Shown in pieces: positions 48,668-62,586 of a stretch of DNA of 64,000 nt; the first letter of the stretch is position 1; each line of letters begins with the position of its first letter. A program made the translations under genes and the position numbers. This stretch comes from Lonicera japonica (lineage: Eukaryota; Streptophyta; Magnoliopsida; Dipsacales; Caprifoliaceae): the NCBI GenBank assembly GCA_021464415.1, contig CM038467.1, forward strand, positions 12,107,411 to 12,171,410. Direction: 5' to 3'. The notes under the pieces are model-generated. The model ran no database searches. It saw nothing but the letters and a program-made list of their open reading frames with translations, and was not told where the DNA came from.

Positions 48668-49528
48668 GGGCCCACTTACAACGGGCATTTGAAAATTGTT
48701 GTTATTCTTCACATGTATTAGTAAGCCTTTGCAAATGTGAGGGAAATTAACTAAATAATAAAATAAAACTCATACTTTAACACACAATTGATTAGTTGTA
48801 CTCAAACACTAAACTCGCCAACATCACCGTCGAAATTAAAATTAGGGCTCTTTTTCTCAGCTCATCCATCCATTCAATCAGTACAAATCTCTCATCATCA
48901 TCTATCCAATCAAACTTCCATGTTGTCAAGGTTAAATTTGGGCTCTCGCTCTACTCGACATAGTATTTCCACGTGACAATCGCTGCTATCGAACCTAAAG
49001 AGTTCGTTGAAGTTGGTATACAATAGCTTCACTTGATCCCATTTTTGACCTAATTTTATGTGTACCACTCTTTGAATATGTTGATTTTGATGTTCTTTTT
49101 AAATTTCATATTTCTTTGAGTAGTTAAATGATTTTCGATTATAGGGTCTTGTTATCCCTAATTACTTCTTGGTTTTGATTCTAGGTTTTACTATCCCTAT
49201 TCTATGACTGATCTCATAGAGAAATCCAGAAAGGTATGTTATTGATGAAGTTTCGAATTATCCATTCATTCTCATATAATTGTAATTCCATTGTATACGT
49301 TGCCCACCAAGTGTTTGAAAAAATTCATATGGTTCTTGTTAATTTTATTGGTTTGTCCTGCTAAGTTATATGCTATTGGTTTGTCTTGTTTGATGGTAGT
49401 GAATATCAGATACTTTATTGGTGGCTAAAGACTATGGATTTAGTTGTGTTCCTTTGTTTAGTTTGTCCTGCTCAATTATATGTTATTTGTTTGTTTCTTA
49501 AACAGATGAGTTACATCTTTCATGCACT

Positions 49529-49561
<33 letters not shown>

Positions 49562-50537
49562 TATGAGTACTTATAAGATATTTTAAACTTTTATAAATGA
49601 CTACGATCTATTTTGATTTTCTAATCAATGTAAGGCTATTATCTATTTTGAACTTTATACTATGGTATTGATTGGATGTGGATGAGGTTTTGAATCAAGG
49701 TTTTATGATTTGCCAATGTTTCTGAAAAGATCATTATTGTAGACATGATGGTAAAAAATAGTTATGTTATCTTCACTTTGATAATTAATGTCATGAAGAT
49801 GTTAACAAAAGATAACGGAAGGTTCCCACTAGAGATGAGGCCTTTTCAGCTTCACTTTGTGATCAAAGAAGCTTCTTACCTTACTAAGTGCTTGTGTGTG
49901 TACAAAGACTTCACTCTATGCTAAAAGAGCAGGTACACTAAATGAGTATATATCTGTGAAGTTCGAAGTTGAGATTAATGACCAAGCTTCATATTCTAGT
50001 GGAGTATTGTCAATGATTGATTATACTGATAAGAGGAACAATAACAATTAAATTAAGACGAGCCTTAGCTTTAGCATTTGCAAAAAGATTACTAAGGTAA
50101 GTACTATAGATGATTATCTAACCTTTTTTTTGACTTTTGTAAAATTTTGAGTTGTATTTTATTTGTTGCACAGAAGTCAGACCACTAAATTAGCCTTTTT
50201 TCCCCCTTAATCACTAGCTGAACTAGGTGGTAGCACTATAGCAAAAATCACTGTAATGCCAATTTTGAGTGCAAGAAATTTTTTTTACATATAAGAAGCT
50301 TTTAATATGGTCTATCTTTTAGAGGTCTAAAGAAAATATATGTATTTGCTTCTGCAAAGCAATATACTTTCATATAGTCTTTAACTATCAACTCTAGGAT
50401 TGCCATTGCCTTATGTATTCAAGTAAGCCTTAAAGTGTCTAAACTCTGATAAAGCATATGGAGTAGATAATATATTAAGTACTGGGAAAGGGGACACATT
50501 ATATATTTAAGGCACAAAAAAGTCTAATGGTGCAAAT
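48668..50537. other. Intergenic DNA, no gene seen
   Basis: A (TA)n tract at about 49531-49559 and several short frames without recognisable similarity. Repeated use of GGTTTGTC(C/T)TG near 49350-49470 suggests an old local duplication. Confidence 0.45.
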
Positions 50538-51256
50538 TGTTAATCCCATTTGCCCCGGCAACCATGAGCTGACACAAGGCCATCCACGTGTCACCAACCA
50601 GGCCTATCCCAGCGGGTGGAGCTCAGAGGAGACCCATTAGGTCACCACAAGAAGCCAACAGTCCCTCACGAATTGGACTCCCGCTCGAGAGTTAATTACG
50701 TACAGTAAATTATGGAGCTCGAGCTCCAAAGCTCTTTCGGCGAGTTCTGGAGCTCTCTCTCACCTAACCACTCTGCTATAGTGATTGGCCGAAGTATAGG
50801 CTACTGTCACCTGCTCTGCAGAATGCGCAGAACCTCTATCACTTTCATTAAATGCACACCAACTGCATTTAATGCACCGGAATTCATGAAAAAACAAGGT
50901 TAGAGTTGATAATAATCAAAGCATGACTCCAGGCCTGCTCTGGGGGCTCTGGCCACACGTTTCCTCCCATTCATATTTATACAATAACCATTTACTTTTT
51001 TCAACGACATAAGAACCAGATAATTAACTCAACAAAAGAGAATCCAACATTCAAAAATAAGAAGACAAGAGAGAAATAGAAGCTCAGGGTACTCAATAAA
51101 GCTCCTAAAATAGAAAAGCAATAACTCCTATAGCCCGAGAATACTCTTATTGTAACATCGTGAGAATAGAATAGTTAGAGAGACTTTCGTGAGTTTATAA
51201 TAGTTATTTGTTTATCATCAATACAAAGCAAATCGAGCTCCTAGCTATATTCCACA
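50538..51256 (+). mobile_element. LTR-like fragment, probable solo LTR
   Basis: A block richer in GC than its flanks starts TGTTAATCCCATTTGCC and ends near CTATATTCCACA. It includes a TATA-like TATTTATACAATAACC near 50970, an A-rich leader and TTATCATCAATACAAAGCAAA near the end, the layout of a plant Gypsy-type LTR. No primer-binding site, polyprotein or matching target duplication was found, so the ends are approximate. Confidence 0.4.
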
Positions 51257-53776
51257 GAGGATGACTAACATGTATCTTCATATGAGGCCAACCTCTTTTA
51301 TACATATTTGACTCTGCTGATTTATTGTAGTTATTATACTAATCGTTTGATCTGATCATTTGATTGTGTGGTCTAAAATACCCTTCAAGTTTTTAGCACC
51401 AACAAAGTCAATTCTTGACCAATTTACTTGTAAAACATCATTAATTTACTTCTTATCTAATGAAAAGTATGATACTTAAATTCACAGTTTACAACTTAGG
51501 CAAAAAATTAAATTGATGTTTATTCGAATACTCTTTCCCTTATATGCCTTATTTATGGAATTTGAATTGATGTGAGAATACAATCTATGAACATAATATA
51601 TTATCTTAGCAAGTTGGCAACTTATGAATCTTTTATGACAAATTTTTTACAGATGATGCAAGGCAATATCTGGATGTCCATGAACCTAATCAATCTGGTA
51701 GAAAGCATGACACTTATTCTCAAGTTTCAAATCCTTCATTCTTTAGGGAGAGCTATGTATGTCGCTGGAAATCTCTTGGAGCAAATTCCAACTCAAAGTT
51801 CAGAGGATTCCATCGAAGTTGTAAATTAACACACTTTTACCACTTGGGCCAGAGCCCAGATCTCTAATTGCATTTCCTTTATTGTATAGTTTTACGCATT
51901 TTCCATTTCTACATGAAGACAACTAATTTGAAGTTGGCAACAAAGATACAATTTTGACGCTTTTTAAAAAAAAATGTCATCCAAAGGTTTTACATTTTAG
52001 CAAATGTGTGAATACTTGATATTTTTTGCTTGTTTTTTTTTTAAATAAAGGCACTGGCACAAGAATAATATTAATTTGGAAAACGGAGAAGAATCTTTTG
52101 ATGATGAAAAAAGGAAAAAAAACTTTTCCTAATTTTTTGTGCTTGTAGAAAATCCATTCTTTTTTTTTGAATTAATGCTAGAAATTAGTAAAATGAATTA
52201 ACTTTTCCTAGTGTTTTGATGAGATTGAATAGTTTTTATTGGATGTTGTTTATGTTACATTATATATGGTTTATTTACCATTATTCTTCCATTTGAAACA
52301 GTTTTTACGTGTGATATATAACTATTTACCATACTTTTTTAGTGTGTTAACTTGTCTTTTTATTCCACAGGTTTTTTAATTTATTATGACACTGGCTGTT
52401 ACAACAGCTACTGATGTGTCGAGAATTATGGTAAATAGTTATTTACCACATGTTTTGGCTGTGATAAGTGAGTTTTTTTCTAGTTGTGAGGATAGCGAAA
52501 TTAAAAAGGCGGTGGTTGTGAATTTCTTTTAACATGAAGTTAATAATGCTTCTGAAGGGGTTTTGGAAAACGGAAATGCTAGCATGGTTATAGAGGATAC
52601 TATGATTAGTGAATTAGTTATGCAAAGGCAGGGTGGTGAAAGTACAAGTAGGTCAAACAATGTAAAGAAAATGAGTTGTAGTAAAACTGTAAAATACAAG
52701 AATACTACTCATATTTGCTACATTGGAAGATGTCACCAATTTGAATATAAATGAAAGTAACAAACAAATTGATCGATCCAAGGGGTTTGGTGAAGAAAAT
52801 CATAAATTTGATCAAGTTAATAAATTGCTTTTAGAACAACTTTATTTCGATGATCCAATTCGAAAAACTAGCTTGCCGAAGAGGGATATTCATAACCATG
52901 TTCATTACAAATAAGTGTATTTTAGTTTTCACTTTCTTATTTTAGTTTTCTTTAGCAGTCTCTTAGAGGTTTGGTTCATGTCCCTTTAGCCTTGTAATTT
53001 CTTTGAATATTAATAAATTTTAGGGGGTTTCCTCTTTTGATTAAAATACTTATTCTACTGTGGAGAGTTATTTATATATAAACTCTGTAAGAAAAATAAT
53101 TATTATTCTACTGTGGAAAACATAAAATCAGAAATAACTTATTAATCGAGGCTTATGATAGCACAATTACCTAAGATGAAATTGTTAATTATAATAGAAG
53201 GCAACAGTCTACTTGAGCACACACCTCCAATGATATGACAATGATATAGGGTTCTATGAGTAGTTGCAAAGATCCTATTTGAACTCTCAAAGTACTCCAG
53301 AGAAATATTATGTAAAGTAGAAAGAAAAGAGCTAATGTTTTCTGTATTTCTCTATGCTTTGTAAATCAGCATATATATAACTAAAATTATCTTAATGGGA
53401 AGAAAGGATGTTGAAGCATCATAATATAAGTACTACAATAGCAACGAGTACTTTAGTTCAAAAACAATAATGATATCAAAATTGATATTAAATTAACGAT
53501 ATCAAAGTTCCAGAAAATTTCTATTGTTTTGGATACCAAGCAAAATAATTTTACCATTAACAATACCAATGGTGAGGAGTGAATGAATTAACATGCATCG
53601 ACGTAGAGACCCACCTCTAAATTGTAAACCTTCCAAAATATAATGATTTACAATAACAACAAATAATAGTGTACTACTATTAAGTCTATATAACCAACAT
53701 TGAAAAAATAATATGAACAAAATAATAATGCCAAAATAAAATTTTACGCTTGTCAAAACGAACTATAAAAAATGTT
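51257..53776. other. Intergenic DNA with short unplaced coding-like frames
   Basis: Frames at 51572-51829 and 52563-52914 have no recognised similarity and no splice model. They may be scraps of old transposon genes. No host gene is supported. Confidence 0.4.
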
Positions 53777-53814
53777 TTATAAATGGAACGATAGTATCAT
53801 TAACTTGATAGGAA

Positions 53815-53990
53815 AATTTTGGGTTGAGGCGCGGACTAGGTCGCTCTCTTTAAGACGTTTCGCAGCTCTGCCCAAATTGTATGCTTGCAGTTCGTAAATG
53901 CCACGCCGTCCCCAGGATACGACAAGCTCCAGAATCCCCTCTGTCTCGATTTTCCTTGCACGTCGGGAAATCAGAATACTAACACCCTTG
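53815..53990 (-). other. GC-rich, coding-like island of unknown origin
   Basis: About 175 bp with markedly higher GC than its surroundings. On the minus strand it reads open, including ILELVVSWGRRGIYELQAYN and LGRAAKRLKESDLVRAS, in a longer 210-codon frame whose N-terminal half is low-complexity AT-rich sequence. I do not recognise the peptide. It could be a fragment of a captured or decayed gene, or chance. Confidence 0.3.
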
Positions 53991-53999
53991 ATAGTTAAT

Positions 54000-55239
54000 G
54001 CTTGAAATCGGTAGACAAATTTCGTTAAAGAAAACGAAGGAATTTTTTTTCCTTGGTGGTCTCGGTTTCTTAAAAAAATGAAGAAAGGAAACCTCTTTTT
54101 TATTTGCTCACTAAATAAATTTTCTTCTCCAAAATTGTTTTTCTTTATATTCACGATTAGCTTAAGAATATGTTTTTTTTTAAATTCTTTCACATTCTTC
54201 AAAAAAATAGAGAAAGTAATATATATATATATATATATACATACATACACAACTTGAACAACAAGTGTAGAAAAATAAGGATGCACTCTCCATTTCCTTT
54301 GGCTCAAGCTAACCATATTTAGTGTGAGAGAGAGAGAGTGGAGTTGTTGGCCAAAATTAGTGGGGCACTGAAAATCTCTTTTTGTTGGAGACTTAGTCAA
54401 AATTTTCAAATTCTAAATATCTAAATAAAATTTATTTAATAAAATAAAATTTTCAAATATATTTTGTTCAAAAGAAAATATTCAAAGCAAGCCCGACTCG
54501 GGTCGGTCCAGTACTCCAGTACGATCATTGTGCATGTGAGGTAAGCCACATATATAACAGTCCTCGTCCAATTATACGAAAATTGGGTAAACAAAACATT
54601 TATGTAAACGCATAAAAGAATTCACATTATCTAATGTAGGACATAGGTAATGAAGCTTACTTTAATTTTTTTTCAAAATACACACCAATTTCCAACAAAG
54701 GAATGTGGAGATAAAAGCGTAGCCACAATGCAACAACCCCAACGTCCGAAAGACTCAATTAAAACCTTATCTTTAATTAATTAAAATATAAAAGTTATTT
54801 AATTAAAACAAATTAATTGGTAATAAAAATCAGTGAACTTTTTGAAGAGCCCTAAGGCTCCAGACCGTGACAGTAATAAAATGTAATAAAAAAAGTTTGA
54901 ACCAAGAATCTCCCAAAATCAAAATATGAGTAGGAATTTGTTGTTAAGAGAGTTATGGTGACTCTTGGTGGGTGTAATAAAAAGTGTGGGGTTGACTAAA
55001 ACTATTTTAATATTATCTTATTATATTCATCAATTAAATACGAGAGTTACCATGACCCTCTTTAATTGAGCTGTAAGTAAGAAATTAAACAAAAAACCAC
55101 AAACAAGAAGACATGCATACAATGGAGACCAGTTTATATTGATGGTGGGAGTTGTCGTAAGCTTCGCCAACAGACTAGTCCATCTTCCCACATTCTTTAA
55201 TTTGGATCGACCTTCCCACATTCTTTACTTTGGATCGAC

Positions 55240-55278
<39 letters not shown>

Positions 55279-56280
55279 GTCTCATGCATATATGTTTGTT
55301 GAGTTGGCTCCTGGGTGGATGGTTCATATATATGTATAGGGTCTGTTTCTGGTACGGACTAATTTTTATCGAGTGGTCTTTTTATAATGATTTTTCATTA
55401 TAAAAATGTTTGAGAATGTTTTTTATGACGCAAAATTATCGTAAAAAGAATTAGTTCGTACTTAATTTTAGCTGTATATATATATATATGTTAGCCTGTC
55501 CATATTTAAATAATTGGCTACGACTTAATATATTTTAATTGTTTCCTTGTAAACATCAATAATTAATACTTTATTACACCAGTAATATTAGGAAGTGTAT
55601 TAATTTTTATGTATGGGGTTGAGAAAAAAGATGGAACAAATATTCTTCTATATATGATGAACATGCGCATGTGCATCTTCCACTCTTTTAATTTCTTGAC
55701 CAGCTGTAGTACTTCGAACCTTCCCCCTAACACCGCCGCCCCCCCCCCCCCCCATGAACCTACTCACAACCTTTTAAAGATTTGTAATATGTTATAATTA
55801 TACGTTAAAATCTTCATTCATAAAACAGAAAATTAAGTTTTCCCGCGTATAAGTTTTTGATAAACGTAATTAAGATAGAGTAATCATATTATTAAAGCAA
55901 TATTAATTCTCTTTCACATAATACAATACTATTTTAAAAAATTATAATATTCTAATAATATAAATAATTATTTTGACACCTTTAAAATATACATTAACAT
56001 CATTTTATAATTAACTATATATAAATAGTTCTACGATAAACAAAAACTACTTGAGAAAAATTGTTGTTGTACGTATTTAAAGTACTTAAAGGAAATTCTA
56101 CTTTTATTTCGTTTCTTCTCAAAAAAAATTCACCACCTGAAGAACTAAAATTAAAGATATGCGTGTAGATAAGAGTAACAACATCTCAAAGCATTTCCTG
56201 TACTTTTTCTTAAATTTAACGAAGGTAGTTTCTGAGTAACAATTAAAACGATTTAAGATTTTTGTCTGACCTCCATAAAA
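54000..56280. other. Intergenic DNA with microsatellites
   Basis: Simple repeats: (TA)n near 54220, (GA)n near 54328, (TTA)n at about 55241-55277 and a run of about 15 C at 55740-55754. TTGATGGTGGGAG and repeated TTTGGATCGAC phrases near 55200 are minor. No gene seen. Confidence 0.5.
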
Positions 56281-57528
56281 TGGCGGATCCAGAATTATAA
56301 AGAAAATAAAGTTCCAAAAAATTTCTATAAAGAAAATAATGCTAAAAAGATATAAAGATAGTATTTTCATTCATAATTCATAACAAAACCAATAATACAA
56401 GTTACAATTGTCCACGACAAGTTTTCATATTCTAAAAACGTTGCATTATAGATTCGTTATCAATACAAGCAAAAATATCTCTCTCAATATAAACAATCAA
56501 GCTATCATTCAACCATTGACCTCCCATTCTGTTGCGAAGTGGATACTATCCGTAGATAACTTTCTTTTAAAGAATCGTTCCATAAATTTATAAATCAATT
56601 ACTTCAATCAATCATTAATTTTTATCCAAATTATAAGATCAAGAAATATTAAGAAATAGATACACTTGAACCAATGCTACAACGTTAATAGTTTTAAGCC
56701 ATTTAATTTTGGATAAAATTATAAAAAGGCATATATGAATTCTGGCATAATTTTTTAAAAATAATATTATACTTTAGTAAAAAAATGAAATGAAATGAAA
56801 TAATATTATTTTTTGTGTCAATCTAATTTTACTAATTAAAATATATGTTTATGTTAACTATTTTATCCCTTTTAATTTTGTAACATCACATATGATCAAT
56901 ACCACATAAATTAAGAGAAAATATAGTGTTAAAGTTACATCTTTTAATAGAATTATTGTTTTCGCCTATATATATAAATTAGTAAGATATATCTACTTTA
57001 ACTAATTAAGGTAAACCAAAGGTATATTTTCTCCTTAGAATTTTTATAAAAAGAAACTATAAGGTAACATGAGAATATCGTAGTGACGAAAAATATAATA
57101 TTTCAATAATACATTTAACATGAATTACCTCTAGTCAATAAATTATTCAAAATAATAAATAAAACATGATTAGAATATAAGAGACAAGAACTGATTAAAA
57201 ATAACTTTAGAAAATTATACCTAAACCATGAGGTGGTGGGATGCCCGGGGTGGAACGGAGCTGTGGTCTGCGGAGCTAGTGAAGAGAAAAAAACGAAACT
57301 AAGAAAAAGAAGAAAAAATAGGCAGAAGAGATCTGTGAGATAGGAGATGACAACATTAATGCTTTGTTCTATTTTTATTTTTATTTATTTTTTGGTGAAA
57401 TAGCCGTTGTGGTTGCTAGTTATGGTCTGTTTTTCAGTTTGACCAAAAACAATTTAGTTTTTATTTTTTTTATCCAAGGGGTCAACTAATCCCTTTTATC
57501 CCTTAGTCAGTCCGTCTCTGCCTCCACA
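56281..57528 (-). mobile_element. Decayed hAT element
   Basis: Starts TGGCGGATCCAGAATT; the far end read inward is TGGAGGCAGAGACGGACTGA, both resembling ends of plant hAT elements. The left half carries the remains of a transposase 3' end on the minus strand (56432-56539). I found no clean target duplication, so the ends are approximate. Confidence 0.5.
56432..56539 (-). pseudogene. hAT transposase dimerisation-domain scrap
   Basis: 36 codons read LRNRMGGQWLNDSLIVYIER, then DIFACIDNESIMQRF and stop. This is the end of the hAT C-terminal dimerisation domain, the same domain kept at 44675-45031 but from a different subfamily. Upstream sequence is too decayed to follow. Confidence 0.75.
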
Positions 57529-57529
57529 T

Positions 57530-58978
57530 ATTTTTAAAAAATTAATTCCGGATTGGGTGAAAGATGAAAGTATATTACCATCCTTTATAGCTAGCAAATT
57601 TTAAAAATAATACATATATTATTAAGATTGCAATTTAAGAGTTGTTTATCGTGAGCCTTTTATTTTTTTTATTTCAATATAAGTGGTACATGAATATATT
57701 CAGTGGTTGACTACAGAAAGAGAGGGAAGGAAGATGAGATTTGGTGGGAAATTGGGAAAATTAACTTATCCCTGTTTTTATTATGCTATGCCTAGACTTA
57801 ACAATGGATGGGTTCAGGTTGTGTTTGTGTTAATTTTTATTGTATTTCGGATGTTATTGTTTTGTGGTCTAAACAAGTGTTTTTTTTATCTGTTGTTATT
57901 GTGTTTTGGATGTTAATGTTTCAGGTCTTAACGAATTACTCACTATTACCTGTTAAGCATATATATAATGAAAAAAATTATGTTTGTATATATAATATAA
58001 GGAAAATTCAAATTACACTGGTATAAGATTAAAAAGCTTTACACCCATCCATAATTTTTTCTTAGACTCATAATTTATCAATTCCACGGTTGAATAACTT
58101 ATTTTTGTTGTGTTTATCAAGCATACAAAGTTTTAAATCAATCTGATAGTTGTAAAGTTCATAATTCAATATATTACATAATTATGATGAGTAATTTCCA
58201 CATTTTCGATTAATTTAATTTTTTTTTGCACGTAAATTTGAGATACCATAATTAACTAATTTAACGGTTAGATTGATGAATTATGAAATAGATAAAAAAA
58301 AAAGTTACTGATGGATGTGGAGCTTAATTAGTTTACATCATCAGGTATAACTTGAATCATCCCCTATAATATTATATGTATATAATACTTATAAATATCT
58401 ATACTAAAAATATACACATATACATGAATATATGTAATATTATACAACTATGTATATTAATAACGAGTTTTAATGGTTATTATCGTGTTAATGAAAATTA
58501 ACCAACTCAAACCATTAATTTATTATATTTTAATGATCATATCTTATTAAGTGCATCGATAACAACTTGAATTCAATAAAAATTTATTCATTAATTGATA
58601 ATTTTGTGTAGGGTCGTTTTGTATTATCTTTAGCGGGTCTACCAATGCAACCGTCAATTGCCCTGCGGAAGGTATTCTGAGTGGACAGCATCGCTACGCG
58701 TATGTGAATACAAAAGCTTTAAACCTCTAACCTTCTGTCCTTCTCCCCGTTCCAGACCCTTAAAAACCTACGCCTCATGACAACTCACGAAATACATCAT
58801 TTCCGTTAATCTCAATAACAGAAGGGATCAACAACTCCTAAACAAATATCACTATCACTCTCTTTCACGTAATAACTTGCCGAAAGTGCACACATCCCCA
58901 GCTCACTCTCTCTCTCTCTCTCCAACGACCAAACAGAGAACAGAAAAGAATGTCGTTCCAATTCTGATTTTGGAAAAA
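57530..58978. other. Promoter side and 5' UTR of the ABHD17-like gene
   Basis: AT-rich DNA without another gene. From about 58620 GC rises. A (CT)n pyrimidine tract at 58904-58921 lies just before the start codon, a common feature of plant leaders and core promoters. Confidence 0.45.
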
Positions 58979-61900
58979 ATGGGTGGGGTAACTTCATCAA
59001 TGGCGGCCAAGTTCGCCTTTTTTCCCCCGAGCCCACCATCGTACAAGCTAATTACAGACCCTACTGGTGTATTGTTATTGAACATATTTCCTCACCGTGA
59101 AAACGTCGACGTTCTCAAGTTCCTAACTCGCCGGGGCAACGAGATCGTCGCCGTTTACGCTCGATACCCTATGGCCACCTCCACCATCCTCTATTCTCAT
59201 GGAAACGCCGCTGATATTGGCCAGATGTATGAGCTCTTCGTCGAATTGAGTATTCGCTTAAGAGTTAATATCATGGGGTACCTATTATTTTAAACCCTAG
59301 CCACGTACCTTCTTATTTTCACTATATATATATATATGCACACATATTTCAAAAAAATTATCAATTTTTGGAGAATTAGCTTCCGCAAGTCTTCCAATAT
59401 TTTTTTTTTCTCAATTTCTTTATTGGTAAGGTATATTATGGCGATCAAACAGGAGGAAAAAGGGGGGTGAAGTCAGAAGTGCTAGGTTAATTGCCTTAAT
59501 GCGAATCTGTAAAAGTTAGATTAAAATTTTCTTTTTCTTGTTTTGGATTGTAATCTACATAGTAGTTTTGATTCGTACTAGTGGGATTGATGAAAAAGAT
59601 GGGACTCTATCATATTGTATTGCGTGGTGTCATCGAAGCCTGAGTTTTTAACAAATCTTCTCAAACTAGAAGGGATCGAATATGAGTGTTTTATATTCTC
59701 GAATCGTTGTTGTTTTACACACACTGCTATTTGATTTATTAGTTTAGTTAGCGAAGCGTCATCAGCTATGAAAGATTTCTTGATTTGAATTGTGCAGATA
59801 CGATTACTCTGGCTATGGACAGTCATCTGGAAAGGTAGTTACCCTTTCGAATTTTCAATTTATTGATTCAAATAAATACCTGAGAGCTGCCTGATAAATT
59901 TGCACTTACACTTTCATTTTGCAGCCAAGTGAGCAAAATACTTATGCAGATATAGAAGCTGCATACAAGTGTCTTGAAGAGAGCTATGGTACTAAGCAGG
60001 AAAATATCATCCTTTACGGCCAGTCTGTGGGAAGTGGCCCTACTTTGGATCTCGCTGCTCGGTTGCCTCGGCTAAGAGCTGCTGTTTTGCACAGCCCTAT
60101 ACTATCAGGATTGAGAGTCATGTATCCTGTTAAACGCACATATTGGTTTGACATATATAAGGTGAAACTGTATTTTATAATATATTTGACTCTTTCCGAT
60201 AACCATCATGCATACAGTTTTTTGACAAGATGTTACATTGATTTTGCGCAGAACATTGACAAGATCCCATTGGTGAAGTGTCCTGTTCTAGTAATTCATG
60301 TAAGTAGCCAAATTCTCTTGATTTGCATCTAATTGTTTAAACAAAATTCAAATCTTGTCAGGAGTGGATACTGTAAAAAGGGAATTTGCCGGTATGGTAT
60401 CTGCTTCTTAACTGTATAGAAGATAGCTTTTAATGCATTATTGTTTATTTTTCACAAAAGTAATATCCATGGTGGTGTGATCCTCACGCATCGGTTGCCC
60501 TGAACAGAATGATGATGCGTGGATTCCAGAATTTGTGTTTTTTTTATTATTTTCCTTTCAAATCATAAATCACGTCTATTAATAATTTAATATAGTGAAG
60601 GGCTGAAGTTATTCAAAAAACATACGTACCAAAGAACAATAATAAGGGTCAGCGCGGTGGCTAAATATTTTCATGCTCTGGAGCACTGTTTTAAACGGAG
60701 GCGTAAGCCTTTCTTGCAAAGCATTCTTATATAAAAAAAAATTAAAGAAAAAAATAATTAATTAGGCTAACAACTCAAGTCTATTAACATAGTCATTCTA
60801 CTACATAAAACATTTACTAACAATTAGATTTGCTATATTAGATAATAGATACATTAATGGCAGCCTAAATTGCTAATTAAATAGCAGTCTATGGGAGAAA
60901 AAAAAACAATGCTTGATTTTAAATTCTCAACGAACAAGGCTAACTTGAACCACGAGTTACTCAGGTTCTCAATTAGAAGCAACCCTAAAGAAACCCTAAC
61001 TTGAATGAAGTTAGAAAGCTTGTGCTTGATCATTTTTTGTCCCCCCTCTCTCTCTTTGTTTCGAGTTGTTAGTTGTCGTTTTTCTGCCCCTCTTCTTCTT
61101 CTTCTGCTCAATTCTTCTTCTGCTGCTGCTGCTCAAAAGGCGTAAGCATAGTATGCAATTTAAAACACTGCTCTTGACTACCGTCATTGTAATGAGGCAT
61201 ATTGTAGCACTAGCACTCACCCTTCACTAGTGTTAAATACCTGTAACAAAGCACACTATTCGTAGTGTTTTTTTAATTTCCCATTATGTCAAGACTAGTA
61301 TATTAACCCATAGACCAGTTATTTTTTAAATTTGCAAGGTGTTGGTGCTTATTAGTACCAAACCTCTCGTCAACTAGATACATATATCTAACAATATCAA
61401 TGAGTCCACTTCAAATCGTTGCATTAACTTGTAACTTGTCATGTATTATTTATTATGAAGTGTGGGTATTTGAATTACTTCCGATATTTTAGAATAGTTA
61501 ACACTTTACAGAGGTTAAAGACATTAGATACACCTTTTCCCGGTAGAAGTCCATATTTTCCTAAGAATATAATATCTAGAGGATGTGAATCTGTTTCAAT
61601 TCCTGTTCCCAGAACCCAAAAACTCCGATTTAAAGTCATTTATTATCGGATCCCGGATCAACTTATGGACCCTTTATACTACTTTATTTTCAAATAATTG
61701 TCTTAAACTAATAATGGATGACTTTGTTTAACCAATACATTGAGCAAAGAACCGACAAAAATGGTCCAGGCAACAGAAAAAAGGTATTAAGGATGATTTT
61801 GCATGTCATGACCAATAAGTTATTACCAAATTAAGTACACGTTACATTCAAGGTGGGGCCCGAAGAGATGTCGATCTGTGGTACTCCATGGACCCTTGGC

Positions 61901-62586
61901 AAGTTTAGCCTACAAAGATTAGAAACCAAGTTCATACATATATATGTGTGTGTATGTGTGTATGTTGCATGCGCTTGTATTTGGTCCATCCAGATCTGAA
62001 ACAGTTTCTGACTGCGGGCTGTATTTTTTTTTTTATTTGCACTCTATTGATTGCATATATAACCTCTCAGTCTCTCTTTTCTGTTGTTCTGCAGGGAACT
62101 TCCGATGAAGTTGTTGACATGTCTCACGGAAAACAGTTATGGGAACTTTGCCAAGAGAAATACGAACCATTATGGCTCAAAGGGGGAAATCACTGCAACT
62201 TGGAATCATACCCAGAATATATTAAGCATCTCAAGAAGTTTGTTTCTAATGTTGAAAAATCTCCCTCTAAGAGGAACAGTTCAAGGAGAAGTACAGACCG
62301 GCCAGAATGCACTAGGAAGAGTACTGATTGTTTTGAGACTCCAAGGAAGAGCACTGACAGGAGAGAGAAGCCAAGGCAGAGTACTAGTAAGCCTGAAAAA
62401 ATGAGAACTTATGAGTACAAGTTTGATAATGATGATAAGCTTGCCAAGTTGAGAATTTCTCTGGACCAAATGGAGAGGTCTCGGAGGAGTGTGGAGTATC
62501 ATGATAAGTCAAGGAGAAGCATTGAGCTGCAGCTGGAAAGAGCGCGTAGGAGCGTGGATTGGGTGGATAGGATACGTGCTGGGTAA
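58979..62586 (+). CDS. ABHD17-like alpha/beta hydrolase, five exons
   Basis: Exons 58979-59277, 59798-59834, 59925-60161, 60252-60299 and 62095-62586 join in frame (all GT-AG) to 370 residues. The fold is complete: [12 protein letters not shown], nucleophile elbow GQSVGSG with Ser146, Asp211 in GTSDEVVD and His240 in KGGNHCNLE. Asp-to-His spacing of 29 equals that recalled for human ABHD17 depalmitoylases. The N-terminus [11 protein letters not shown] suits N-myristoylation, but the Cys cluster of the animal enzymes is absent. The C-terminal 110 residues are a basic tail with four ten-residue repeats ([40 protein letters not shown]) and three further R-R-S-V/I motifs, possible sites for basophilic kinases. 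Members hydrolyse acyl thioesters at membranes; substrates in plants are not assigned. Intron 4 is 1.8 kb and holds a MITE. Confidence 0.9.
60683..61169. mobile_element. hAT-type MITE in intron 4 of the ABHD17-like gene
   Basis: Left end GCACTGTTTTAAA, right end read inward AGTGTTTTAAA, with GGCGTAAGC-type sequence just inside both ends, as in a common plant hAT MITE. Flanks GCTCTGGA (60675-60682) and GCTCTTGA (61170-61177) form an 8-bp duplication with one mismatch. The middle includes a CT-rich and (TTC/TGC)n patch near 61040-61130. Confidence 0.55.

Noticed and set aside
51572..52914. Short frames as host genes
   Set aside because: No recognisable domain, no splice model joining them, and stops between; more likely old transposon debris.
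53777..54409. A 210-codon minus-strand frame as a gene
   Set aside because: The first half is low-complexity translation of (TA)n and T-rich DNA. Only the GC-rich end is of interest and is listed separately.
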